64,000 bases of DNA from Clavelina lepadiformis. Taxonomy: Eukaryota; Chordata; Ascidiacea; Aplousobranchia; Clavelinidae. The notes beneath the pieces were generated by a model, which saw only the letters and a program-made list of their open reading frames with translations, made no database searches and was not told the origin of the DNA. Position numbers and translations under genes: made by a program. The stretch lies in assembly GCF_947623445.1 (NCBI RefSeq), contig NC_135248.1, forward strand, positions 4,030,977 through 4,094,976. The letters are read 5' to 3'. Below, piece by piece: positions 49,444-62,351 of this stretch (the first letter of the stretch is position 1; every line of letters begins with the position of its first letter).

Positions 49444-50054
49444 CTCCTCCCCCTCCAATAAATTTCTCCTCGACATTAACAAAACTGGCCACAAGCTAAT
49501 ATATGGAAAATAAAACGACAAATTGCAATATAATCACGAAGCAACCTCTAGACTTCTGTTACCCAGATAATGTGTTAATCTTGAAGAAAATTGTCGACCA
49601 CGTATGCCACAGTGGGCCACAAAAAAAAAACTTTACAAAAACGATTCCTCAAACACAGCAAAACGGTGCAGTAGCGAAAAAATTATGATTATCACACCAA
49701 TAAAAACAAACGGAAATCAAGGTAAAGCATTTCTATGTAAATAATATAAATACAAACATTACATTGAAAACCACAGCAAAATTTTAAATAACTTGTTATA
49801 AAAGAAATTCAAACATTTTTTGACTATACCAAAACAATAGTACAAACACAATAAAGGTGGGTTACAAATAATGCTTCATGCCAATAACACAACAAAAGGT
49901 ATAAAAACGTGAGATTGATAGCTAAAATAGACGATATATAACGGATCCGAAATAAAATACCATCATACTTGGTATATGTGAAACTGTGGTATATAAAACA
50001 CAAATCATAGGAAAGTAGTCAACAACATAGCATCAAGCATCACACAATAAACAA

Positions 50055-52235
50055 TTAATACGTTTCGACGTCTGGGTAACGAATAGTGCGACGTGGGCTT
50101 CGGCGAAGTCGACCGTTATTTCGGGAGTTGCAAACGTTATTAAAATTGTTACTCTCGTGACGATTTACATTTGATCGGTTAGGCCTATTAAAAAAGTAAG
50201 CTCCAGTCAAGGGCATGTCTAGTTGCTGGGGGACATCGTTTGGGCAACTAGCTTGATTATAGGAAGGCATCCCTGTATGATGGTCTCCTCTGCTTAGCTT
50301 TAGCCTGTTAAAATGTACTCTTAACGTACGTTCGTGGTTGCGAATCAGATAATTTACCGGCGGAAAAGTCTCAACAACTTCGTAGGGGCCTGAATAAGGG
50401 AGGTGAAACTTTCGCTTTTCATCTTTTGATATGACAGTGTTTCGCAGCATGACCTTATCTCCTACTTGAAACTCAGCTTGTCTCGATACTGACTTGTCGT
50501 AACGTTCTTTCATGGATTGCCGACGTTGGTCGAGTCTCGTTTTCACGACTTCGTGGACAAGTCGCATACGGTCTTGTAAATCGAACATTGCCGATGATGA
50601 TGGACGACTTGAAGGCTGTCCAGTCATCAAATCTGCTGGTAATCTCAATTCTCGTCCAGTCAGAAGGAAATGTGGAGAAACACCTGTCTCTTCGTGTCGA
50701 CTGGCGTTATAGGTCGCACAAATTGAGGAGAGAGATTTATCCCAGGATAGTGGATCGCGCTGGACATAATTCTTCATGATGGAAAGGATGGTTCTGTTGG
50801 CCCTTTCAACCGCTCCGTTCCCAGAAGGGTGGTGTGCTGTAGTTCTTGACTTCTTGCAGCCGAGAAGATCAATAAGCTCTTTAAACAACTGGCTCTCAAA
50901 GTTTCCTCCTCAGTCGCTGTGAATCCGCTCCGGAACACCATGAATCGTCATCCAGTTATGATAGAGAACAAATGCTGTTTCTTGGGCTGTCTGTGATGGC
51001 ATAGACCAAGCCTGCATATATTTAGTGTACATATCAGTGGCTACCAGTATGTAACGATTTCCTGAATGTGTCACAGGAAGTCCTCCAAGGACGTCAATCT
51101 CTATTCTTTGCATCGGCTCCAACTCATCGGAAGGTACCAAGGGCGCTCTTGGTGTTTTAGAAGGAGCTTGTGAAATTTGATCAGGAGTCCAACCGAAACC
51201 CTCACGAAGATCAATACTTAAAACACTTTCCGTCGAGGTCTTACAGGTTTCAAAGTTTTCTTCAACTTCAAACGGATACCTCTCAGGATTCACTTCGACG
51301 CCATTAGAATCACTTGTTCTGCTGCTCTGTGGCCTTCTACTAAGTGCGTCAGCATTGGAGTGCTTTGATCCAGAGCGATGTATCTTGTAAGTGACCAATT
51401 CTCGTTCTGGCTGTGGTGATGGATTCAGGGGCGGACACCTGTGCCCGCCCCGTTGGCGGTTGCGCTGAAGACAATATCGACTGATGTGTCCTCTTTCCCC
51501 GCATGCAAAACACGTGCGTGATTCCCGAAAGGGATGATTGTGGTTAAGACGAGACCTCCGCGATATATCCGATAGTGATTCACGCAAGGTGTCAACTTCC
51601 TGCCGCAGATCCTGGATCATTTGTTTCATTTCCTCGTAAGCTGATGGGACCTGCTCCATTGGCTGTATTTTGGAAACGTGTTGTTGCACATGATCTGGTT
51701 CCATAATTAATAGCTTTTTGACAGCATCTAAAAACTTTGGACACTGTACCTCCATGTTGCACGTGACCAGCCTTTCTGCTTCATGCTTGTTACGCAGTCC
51801 AGCTATTAAAGCGTTATACAAGACGTCATTCTTCGTACCTTCATCTTCCGGTTTCGGGTATGCAATTGCTCCCAAATTGACAAGGGCGTTGACGTAACTT
51901 CGATTCGTTTCACCGAGGGCTTGGGTTCTTTGTATAAGCTGCTGTTTAGCCTTGTTACATCGAAGCGAGCAACAAGCAACTTCCTCAGCTTTGGACTTTA
52001 GTTCTTCATAGTTCATGGTGCCTAACTGTGCACCGTTGCATATCATTTCCAGCTTAACATCTTCCGGTAAACTCACCATAAAAGCATGTTTTCGAGCAGC
52101 TGCTGTTGCGTCCACACTATCGCAGAAACATTCAAACGTTGATAAAAACGAGATAAAACTTTCTCCAAGTTCAAACTTCGGAGGAGAGCAAAAAAAATTC
52201 ATCGCGGATAAAACTCGGTCACCTTCTTCATTCAC
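50055..52235 (-). pseudogene. Gypsy-2 gag joined in frame to RNase H tail and integrase, one in-frame TGA
   Basis: Residues 1 to about 265 are gag with a classic CCHC knuckle, CFACGERGHISRYC. At about residue 275 the frame passes directly into KIHRSGSKHSNADALSRRP, the C-terminal end of RNase H. The integrase core follows, with its first Asp in RIEIDVLGG and the second in ERIHSD. A TGA at 50912-50910 comes right after that Asp, where a codon for Arg or Gln is usual. The same frame then stays open to 50055 with the catalytic Glu in NGAVERANR and a GPY-type tail (PYSGPYEVVE). The join removes protease and RT without a frame change. It could only move with help from a complete relative. Confidence 0.9.
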
Positions 52236-52270
52236 GTTTTTTAACTGCAGGTCCTGCCGTGCTCGCCAAA

Positions 52271-52495
52271 TGTTACCGGCCTTTTCTTATGCTGGTTCGA
52301 ATAGACCTGCAGTTAAACTGTAGAATTGTATTTGATAAAATAAAGGGTAAAAACAGGCACGTCTGCTCACAGCTCAGGCAACGGTAAACTGACACGTTCG
52401 CCAACTAGCAAGGCGCAATTACAAACATCAGCGCCTCCGGCCGAAGGCAGAAACGCAAGGCACAAACACGTCAAACGAGCACAAAACACGTAACA
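52271..52495 (-). repeat. 5' LTR of Gypsy-2
   Basis: 225 bp, same as 49219-49443 by eye. Confidence 0.95.
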
Positions 52496-53152
52496 GACAC
52501 ATATTGGAATAATTATTAGTTTTTGTTTTATGGTCGCAAAAAAACGTTCGGGCAAAACGAAAAGCAAAGCTCGGGTTTGTGAGAACATTTTTAAACGGTG
52601 ACGTTCATGTCGAGCATTCGGGTTCGGCAATTATCTAAACTTTATTAGACATTTGCAGATGGAACAGAACAGTGAACGCTAAATTTGGCGCTAAGGTTTA
52701 ATTAGAATGAGCTTCTGATAAACATACTTCTGAAAACCTTGAAATGTAGCGAGTACCGGAACTGATAAAAGTTTCTTGAAAAAAAAGTAGTGCAGTTTTA
52801 GGTCTGAGTTCTTGATACAGTTTGAATTTCTGCCTTTGTTTTCGGCAGTCGCGTTTACTTTCGCTGCATCTTTTACTGAGTTTCCTCCATACAATGCACA
52901 GATTATGCCGCCCGTTTTATGACAAAACACAATAATTTCATTGGTTTGTATTAAAAACCTGATTAATCCAATTTAATAAGCGATTAACCGTTTTAAATAT
53001 TTTCATCATTATTTATCATTTTTAGTTAGCTTTCGTTTGGCAATGGCGCTCCGAAATAATAAAGATGATAAAGATAAAGATCGGTGCTCATTCTTTAGAT
53101 AACTGTATATAGAAATCATGCAGTTGCATGCAGTTTCCACAATTACCAAAAG
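52496..53152. other. 3' flank of gene E
   Basis: Resumes the sequence interrupted by Gypsy-2; nearly identical to 35469-36134. No gene recognised. Confidence 0.55.
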
Positions 53153-56100
53153 TCAAACTTTGTTACTGAGTGCAAGATATGGAACTGGAGGCAAGATTTT
53201 TTCAACCTTATACATGGGAAAACTACCGTAATGCCCGGCTCTGTTTGTTCCGAACCCTTTGTACGCGGGAGATTCGACAAAAGGTTGAAGAACAATTCTT
53301 TCTCCGGCGTTAAATGAAAGCTCCCCTTCCTGGCCGAAATGAGCTTCGGTTGAGCGGTAGTATAAAGGGATTCCAAGTCGGAAAGACATTTGCTGATCGA
53401 CAGAGCGTGTCTTGAAAGTAGCATCATCGACAGAATGCATGAGCTGCACCACAAGACGTCCGATCTGTAAAAGAAAAGACACCAGCAAATCTATTAAAAT
53501 AAAAATCTGTTCGCGTCTAAAAGCACATTCAATGCATTTTCTTCAAAGATCTTTCATACACAGCCAGTCGATCACCACAACCAATTGACAAACTCTCACA
53601 TTAGAACTGTATGTCCCGATAAAATAATCACTTCTTGATAAAATCATTAAGTCACAAACTAGTGAAACAAGTTCTTCTTCAGTTTCCCGCCCTTTAACGG
53701 TTTGTGTCATATCTTTCAGAGGCTTTTTATCTTCGGCAAGGTACAGAAATGTGAAGCTTGGGTATCTACAGTAAAAGAAGTTCAATTGGCTTACATCGTT
53801 AGCCGAACACCAAAACTACTGTACTGTGAGAAAATTTATGGCTTTGGGTCAAATAAATGAAAACAAAATTGTGACGTAATAATCCCCTATTATATAGAAC
53901 TGGATCCTTATACGGTCTTGTAACTCTTTACTTCAACCCATTGTTGCGATTTACTTGCTATGGGCTTCCGGTATTACACTTGCCAGATCGTCGCTTGCAA
54001 CATAGACCCTTTCACCCTCAACGCTGCCCACATGGCGGTCATACCAATCAATGACATGTTCCTGGAATAGTTGGTTTTCGAAGAATTATAGCGTGCGAGA
54101 AACATGTTCTTGAAGACTAAGAAGTGGATGTGTCGAAAAGCAATAATACATCAAAACAAAAAAGCAATATTTATATATGGTTTAATTAGCAGAAAATAAA
54201 CTAATAATTAGAAATAAGCTAACCATATATACTTCAATTTCACATTTTCTTGCCTCTTCGACAAGTTTGTCTGTTCTTCGAACGTGGACACTACAATGGA
54301 TGTTATTCATAATATATAACATTTCTCACATGTATAAAGAATTTGAATAAAGCTTTGTAAAAGCTTTGAATAAAGTTTCATATTCAGCTGATCCCGCGTC
54401 TAAACTAACTACGGCAATGTCTTCATATTTCAGCTGCGATTCTACGATGCACAAATTGTAGGATAAATAAGCCTACCTAAAAATATGTTTCCTTCATCCT
54501 GACAGAGGCCCAGGAATAAAGGAACAGATCAGTTTAAAATACACGACAAGGAGGACGGATGGTTAGATATTGGAAAACATAGAAAAAAATATACGTTTAA
54601 TATTGGTTTTAGGCCTAGGTCTACCACCTAACCATTCCACCACCTTCATTGATATATCTTCACTAGAACAAGTTTTACTTAGAGGAAGAAAAACTTTCTC
54701 AATTCCCTTGTAGTGCACATTCTTATTATTCACCAGCCTTACACGATTGGTGCCCAACGCAACTAACAAGCAATTGCCGATGTGGTGGAACTGACATCCC
54801 AAACCGCAACGAGGAAACTTGCAAATCAACTTTTTAGCCGTTTTACAATCGCTTGGATTCTATCCAAACAAAAAGCAGCTCATTTGTCTGTTTTAAATTA
54901 TATCTGCGTGAAGTAAGTAGATTGTACTACTAAGTACTGTAGTTTTGAATAAATTGATACAAACCTAAAACCGTTTATACAAATTTAAAAAAAGTCAACA
55001 TGAATTCATAGAAAGTCATACATTTTAAATTTAAATATATTCACACAAAATAAAAAAAATTAATTGAATTTAAATATTTTTGTACAAACAAATTATTTGA
55101 CACGAAAGCACACTTCTTTTGTAAACCTTGTAAGAATTTTTTGAATTTATGTGAGTTTATTTTACTTCGTATGAACTTTCAAATTTAATTGCATTTGTTT
55201 GGACTTATTCAAAGTTATTGCTTTTGTTAATAATATTGTTAATATTATTAATTTATTTTGAATAATGATTTTTACAACTATAAGCTCTTTACCAAGTAAC
55301 AGACTTAAACTGCGAATAGCTAACTAAACAAGTCCCTTGGCTCTCGTTGAGTAGTCGGTACTTTTAAAGTATCGTCGGCGCTGGTACTTGGCAAAAATTA
55401 TACTGACGGTTCCGGTATTCGGTACTATTTCGAAAAAGCGGTTCGGTACTTTGTCTTTGTCGGTACTCTCTAACGGCATTTTTTGTACAGCTGATCCCGT
55501 TGCAAGTGTAGTTTTTCTGCTGGGCTATTACGGCCACGATATACGCTACTGAAGTTTGCAAATTATGTGAATTCACTCTTTGCGTCTTTGTTAGATACTG
55601 TTTTAGTAAAATGAAAAAGAATAACAAACGCAAAAATTAATTAAATTAAATTAAAGTTTTAATTAATACTTTTGATTTTATGATGACTTTTTGTTTGGAT
55701 TAATACGACTTTTAAAAACCATATTCTTCTCAAAATCTTGAAATAATCACTTTAGTATCGGAACCGAATAAAATGTCTCGATAAAATATTTCGATACAGA
55801 TATTTGGTACCGACATCGGTAGTAAAAATGTACCCCGGTACAGTAATTCCTTTTCAATCAATAACTTAAAGTAGCCAACTAATTGATAATTAGCTTTACA
55901 TTTTGAATTGGTCACCAGGAAACTGCTGTAATCAACTGCAAACCGGTTTACATAATTCTTTGTGCTGTAGCCAGTGTAGCCTATAGCATTATCATAAATT
56001 TACCTGCAATTTTTGAATCCTTTTTTGAACTAGATCTCCAAGAATCGTCAAGTTATCATGGGATTGGCTATAAATGGCATCAACAAGAGCTTGGATTTTT

Positions 56101-56899
56101 CGCGTGAGATCTCTATATAATAATCCACAAATGCCATTGTGGATTTGAACATGAAAAACTGAACTAAAAAAACATTGCTTCAACGATCGTTACTTGAATG
56201 GAAGATAGTTTCTAGAATAATCTTCTTCGAGGGCAGATTTTGTTGTCAAGTCTAAATCTTTGCTGAAATATTTCCTCGCAAACTCTTTCACTTGCAATGC
56301 TTCTGAATAAGCTCCCACAATTAAACTTCTTGCCCCTTGAAAGGTGAATTGATCTGACAAAAGAACAGAACGTTTGGCAAAAATTCATCTCATGTAATTT
56401 GTAAAGACTATAAATCCGATTGAGACGAATGTGATACGATGTAGCAAGTGTTCTATTCAACAACAGTAATTTGACATAGCGTTATAGTTATAGACTTATT
56501 CAACTGAAGCTGTTATTGGCCAGTCTATTCAGTGGGTTAACCATCATGTAAGCTGGTTGGTGGAATAAGAGCAACTCGATGAGAATATTACCTTTATTTT
56601 GTCTTTCACTGAATGTTGCCTTAACGGGCCTGCCATAAAAAAAACAAGACATGCAGAGTGATCTTAGAATATAGAATGTTAAAATATATTTATAGAATGT
56701 TCCAAGAAGCGCATATTCTTGGTAGATACAGTGCAATACAAATAACAAACCTCGTTTTTGAGTTATTTGTAGAAGTTGGAAAGACTAAAATTCTTCTTAC
56801 TGATGTAGGCCTATTGTATTGTTTAACGTAGTTGTATATGAACATGATATTCACACACAATGAAACCACCAACAACAATTTCGGGATTGTTTTCATCAC
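53153..56899 (-). CDS. FUT8-like: FUT8-like chimeric gene E, exon 7 lost (near-identical to C)
   Basis: Exons on the minus strand are 56899-56751, 56629-56592, 56353-56194, 56112-56004, 54859-54625, fused exon 54441-54330, 54290-54224, 54061-53955, 53765-53600 and 53464-53153. The exon 6/7 junction and the 39-nt putative intron (54329-54291) are the same as in gene C, so the chimera arose before these two copies separated. Few differences from C are visible (for example one codon in YPNF/YPSF at the start of exon 10). The same doubts about activity apply. Confidence 0.7.
55352..55843. repeat. GGTACC-rich long inverted-repeat element in intron 4 of gene E
   Basis: Copy of 38334-38825 at the same intron position. 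Confidence 0.5.
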
Positions 56900-59562
56900 A
56901 GCTTCAGTTCGATTTTAACAAATGCCCTTCTAAGCCAAAAAATTAGGGCTATATAAAAGAAGAACTTGTCGACAGTCGCTGACACATCTTGTAAATTTAG
57001 GCGTTTACATTATGTTTTTGGGTAACTGCACTTTTATAAATTGTTTATTTGTGATTGGAAAACAACTGACATTCAGGTAAAACTAAATAAATTAGCTGAT
57101 AAAGTATCGTTATTTTCCAGATAAAGCTGAACTTACTTCAACCGCGTCATTACATCATGGAATTCTCGTGGCTACAAAGCTAGTGGGCTTGGAAAAATGC
57201 AGATATAGACAGAGAAGCTAAACTAGAAAAAGTGTAAGGCCGCACAAATGAAATATTTATCTAAATTAATTAGACGCTCTGAAACCTACCAAAAAATTCA
57301 CTTTCTTGAATTCTACCTGATGATTAGACATAAAAGGCGTCAACTTTGAAACAAAAAATTTAAAATACGGACTCGTACCGTACATGGAAAGCCACGGTAC
57401 ATTAGTAAAGGACGTCCAGCAATTTTATCAAAACACTTAAACTCATCAATAAACATACAAGCCTACCTGCTTACGACAGGCCTTACTTAAAATTAAAACA
57501 AGTCATTTCTTTTATTTATCCTGGCTATCTGTCGCACTGATCATTAATTTGTAACGGAGTCATTATTCGCTTTCTATGGTTTCATTGAAATCTTACACAG
57601 CTGCGAAACATCGCGAAGATCCTATCAAAACATGTTGGTGTTGTAACCGAATAGGGTAAGTGCGTTCACAAATATGTGGAAGCTCAAAACTCTGTAGCTC
57701 TGCTCAGGCTATGCAACGATATCCACCAATAAAGTTAAAAAGATATATAACCATCAAGTTAGTTTTTTAAAGAAAGCCTACTGTTCAAATCGATGAGAAA
57801 ATGTCTAATGAAGTTATTTGCGCTCCAAGTTAGAACTGAATTTGCAGGCTTCGGACTTTGAACCGGGAGCCTTTGGTTTGTTGTTTGCTGAGGTTTTCTC
57901 GGCGCCACGGTGAGCTACACAACCACCAGGTAGATATTTACCTTTTGACCTTACTAGTGGGCATGATTCTTAAAATACTTTTATAAGAATGTGGGTAAGT
58001 TTCTACTTTATTGACTTTTGTCGCACGCTACGACATTGGGAGTTTTGTCGGTTTACGTCAGCGCTGGGGCAGGGATTCGAAACGGAAACTTGTACAAACT
58101 GGGGTGGGAATTTATCGTAACTATTATTGGGCTTTGTGTTAAAAAATCGTTGTGCTTTATAGTTAGAAGCAAAAAGAATCAAACATGAAAGCAAGGGGGG
58201 GTTTAAATTGGGACTTCTGAACTGCAGAAAATCAATTAAATGGAGGCTCCATTACACATATGTGTGACCAGTCATTAAAAACATAGCTTTGTAATTCTGG
58301 AAAACCTTCACAAAACGACTTTTTTTAAACTCTTAACAAGTCATTGCATCGACTACGTCTGTAAAGTTGTTACGAATCCGCAAACAATGGAAATAGAATT
58401 CTTGATTTACCATCCTACATTGCTAAGTTGATTGAACATTTTATGACATGCAAACTCGACTCATTGAAATTTGACAAAATAACCAACTGCATATAGACTC
58501 GAAGAAGTGAGCGTATATCTACTGATCATCAGGATTAACAGCATAGTAGGTTTAGTGCACCCGGTACACTTTCCAAATAAATTCATTATAGTAAAACAGT
58601 ATAGGCGTCTGTAATTAGAAGCCGCTTTCAAAAACTGCATTTAGAAAAGAATAGAAGCGGCGGATTGTGTTCGAGTAAATGTCTATTTCCATAAACAAAA
58701 CAAACAAACAAATTCTTAAAGCTGTTTTCATTCCTACCTGTAAAATCATTTGATTTTTCCGTTAAACAGTCAAACCTTAATTAGTTCTTTTAATTTAGCG
58801 CTCTTTTAATTTAGCAATTCAGCTTTAGCCTTTTATATGAAGAGAATGGCTGATCACATTCTATATGACGATTCAGATTCAACAACGTTGTGATAAGTTA
58901 TCATTAAGGTTATTTAAACCGGATCCTGATTTTTATTGGAATTTAAATAACACAGTTCTAGTTTTCTGTAATAGACGCTAATGATCTAAAATGGTTTACC
59001 GTATTTTAGTTTCAACACAATTACTACACATACTGCGCAACTTACAATCAAAAGCAGCTTATATTAATTTGTAGGCACTAAATTACGTAATTTTTTAAAC
59101 TAGGGCGGCTTACAACCAAGTAAAAACGGTACTTAAAAACGGTTGCATTAACCGAATCCCACTGTACTAAAACTATTTACCATAAACACGGTATAATTAG
59201 TTGTAGTTGCAAATGGCGTGAGAATTGTTTCCAGCAATATTAACCCTTAAAAACACAATAGAAGTCACATTATATAACCATTTGTGTTTTGTTTCTTCGA
59301 GCAAAGTGTTGTGATTTTCGCAAAACATTTGTGTTGTGTTTTCATAATCATTTCTCTTAATTAATCACAATACTCTACAAAAGCGTTTGCTTTTTCATCA
59401 TACGCACCTGTTTCATAGGTTGCTCAGACGCCAATATGTTTAAGCATAAGAGTACATGGGATTGGAAAGGTAAAGAACCACTGCTCTAGAGAATTGCAAG
59501 AATGCCAAGATAAAACATACGTTCCGTGTAGGCGCTATCACTGTTCGTGTGGGTTCCATAGT
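56900..59562. other. intergenic between genes E and F
   Basis: Nearly identical to 39873-42539; nothing recognised. Confidence 0.5.
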
Positions 59563-59717
59563 GATTGCACCCACGAGGAATTATACCCGCAAGTAATTGC
59601 ACACGTTCGGGCATTGGGTCTGCAAGAAACAAGTACCTCGGCTCCCTAGCACTAAAACCGCTTTTGATTCCGTGTGGGTGCAATCTCGTATTGGTTTAAT
59701 CTAGTGTGGATGCCATT
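59563..59717. repeat. short version of the GTGGGTGCAATCT repeat block
   Basis: Same form as 42540-42694. Confidence 0.6.
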
Positions 59718-59774
59718 ACGTGGCCAACGTTAGAGTGAATGTCATTTACACAAAAAGAAACCAAAACACGCTCT

Positions 59775-62351
59775 TTAGAATGTGTCATTTAACGCTAGAT
59801 ATTGCGCAGTTGTGAATATTTTTTCAACCTTGTGCATGGGGAAGCTGCCGTGACTGCCAGCTTCGTTTCTACCGATCCCTTTGTACAAGGGACATTCTTT
59901 CATGGCGTTAAGGACAATCATCTCTCCAGCCGAGAAAAAAAGATCCTCCTTTTCACCGGAAAAATTTTCAGTTGCCCGATACGTTAAGGGAAGTCCCGCG
60001 TAATAAAACATTCGATAATCAATGGAGCGTGACCTAAAAGTAGCATCACCTGACGAATGCATGAGCTGCGTAACAAGACGGCCGATCTGTAACCGAAAAA
60101 GAAAAGACGGATAGACCAAATGGACTTTCAAACAAACATTCCAGTAAAACCTCACGAACTCTTTTGCTAACAACTTATAAAGGGTTAAAAAAGGTATTCC
60201 ACAAAGTTTTGTGAAAGACAAACGCAGCAAATTAGGCTGCCAAGAACTTACATTAGAACTGTATGTTCCGACGAAATAGTCACTTTGTGATAAAATCATT
60301 AAGTCACAAACTAATGAAATAAGTTCGGCCTCTTCTTCGCGATCTTGAACGATTTGTGTCATACTTTTTAAAGGCTTGTCTTCATGGGCAGCATGATACA
60401 AAAATTCGTAATCAGGGTACCTATTACAAATTAGACTTGTTGGTCAAACGTGTAAAGTGCTGAAGCAAAGCACAATGACGACATTAGGCCAATTATTTGT
60501 GTAGGCCTATATTTACTTGCTACGAGCATCCGGTATTACATTCGCCAGATCGTCGCTCGCAACATACACTTTTCTCGTTTAACTGCGAGCGTGTTCTTCG
60601 TCTCGTTCGTACCAGTTGACAATGTGTTGCTGCAATAATTTGTTTTCAAATAGTTACAGCAGCCAACAAAAACATTTGGCTTCAAGTCATTAGCAAACAA
60701 AAATGATTAACTCTTTGTCAAAACCAAAAAGCAAGTTGTATTCACAGTAATCAAAAAAGGAAAAAAGGACTTCACTAACCATATATTCCTCAATGTTAAA
60801 ATATCTCGCCTCGCGATGTAGTTTGTCTGTTCTTCGAACGTGAATACTGCAGGGAAGACATTACTGCATCAAAGTTAATAAAAAAATTTCCTGAAATTGG
60901 CTGCTGGTTAAATGTTATGTTTAATGGTGACGAAACATTATATATCGTAGAAAGTAAAACGAAAAAGTACTTGGTTTACAGTTGACATATTTGAAAGTAC
61001 GCTACCTTACATAAGGACGAGTAAGATTTAGTTTTCTTTTAATTTGCTGCACTTTGTCCGTGACCCAAGGCTTAGGTCTAAAAACGTAGCGCATTATTTG
61101 TCCAATCCACCACGAATTGGGGTCGTCGTGAAGAACTTTGATTTTTTCTTAATAATACCAAAACAAACAAACAAACCCAAAAACAAAGTCAACTGATCCA
61201 TTTTGATGTCTAATTAATATAGCACAATAAAAAAATACTTGTGACGCCACCAACAAAAGCTTTTTGAAACAGCTCTATTAAAAATTGAAAACAATTTACC
61301 TTCCAAATTATGTGGAATCGCAAACGCTTTAAAACGAGTGTGGAGATACCTCTTGTGGTAGCTTAAGCTAACCACAGGAATGTTGTGATAATTTGTCAGC
61401 AATTCTAAATGTCAAAAATTGTTTTAAGTGTTTCAAAAACTAAGTCACATGTTTATATCTAAACGCAAATAATTAGATAAATGAAACTGGACCGAGTTAA
61501 TTTAATTGAATTTCGACCTTTGATTGTTTTACTGTTAAAGCAGTTAACATGTAGCACCTTAGCATACGTATATCAGGTTAAACTAAATTTTATTAGGCTT
61601 CATATTGCCAATTCGTTGCTTCAGACTGTTTAAATATAAATAAGAAAACAATCATCTTAGTTTGCAGATTACGCAAAATGGTCGTTTATTTGGGCATCAT
61701 ACCTCCATTCCATTCCTCAGCGTGCTTGGGCAATTCTTCCATTGAACAAGCATCAGTTAACGGAAAAAAAACTTTTTCAAATCCTTTGTAGTGTACACTT
61801 TTATATTTCACCAACATTAAACGATTTGTGCCCAGCGCAACTAGCAAGCATCTGCCGATGTAGTGAAGCTGACATCCGAAACCACAATGGGGAAACTTGC
61901 AAATTAACTTTTTAGCCGTTTTACAGTCGCTTGGATTCTACCCAAACAAAAGTCCGCGCTTTAGCATTAGGCTACTGTTTGTCCGGTATGGCATTATAAG
62001 GTCACCTGCAATTTGCGAATCCTTTCTTGAACTTGATCTCCAAGAATTGTCAAGTCATTGCGAGATTCACGATGGATGTCATCAACGAGAAACTTAAGTT
62101 TTCGTACGATGTCGCTACATATGGTTAAACTATTATTAAAAGGTATTTTTGTGAAAAGGTTTTGAGACAAAATACTTTAATACTTTCTAATTACCTGAAT
62201 GGAAGATAATTTTTAGAATAATCTTCTTGCAAGGCAGATTTCGTCGTCAAATTCAAATCTTTACGAAAATATTTCCTCACAAACTCTCTTACTTGTAGTG
62301 CCTCCGAATAAGCTCCTCTAATTAAGTTTCTTTTTCGAAGTAAACATTGAT
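59775..62351 (-). CDS. FUT8-like: FUT8-like fucosyltransferase, type 2, gene F (exons 3-11)
   Basis: Exons on the minus strand are 62351-62195, 62114-62006, 61937-61703, 61404-61300, 61147-61006, 60846-60780, 60629-60517, 60420-60252 and 60086-59775. All are GT-AG with no stops seen. It is nearly identical to gene D, with scattered substitutions that keep the frame. Conserved residues are as in B and D (HVRRTDKL, VASDDL, VGTYSSN, SH3-like end). The candidate first exon is at 63527-63680. Confidence 0.8.

Larger units (their letters stand above)
49219..52495 (-). mobile_element. internally deleted Ty3/Gypsy element (Gypsy-2)
   Basis: The element is 3,277 bp, read on the minus strand. Its 225-bp LTRs (49219-49443 and 52271-52495) look identical, begin TGTTAC and end GTAACA. 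The target duplication is GACA at 49215-49218 and 52496-52499. The polypurine tract GGAGGGGGAGGAG (minus strand) touches the 3' LTR, and a primer-binding site TGGCGAGCACGGCAGG lies two bases inside the 5' LTR. Protease, RT and most of RNase H are missing. The unoccupied target exists in the homologous copy at about 35465. Confidence 0.95.
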
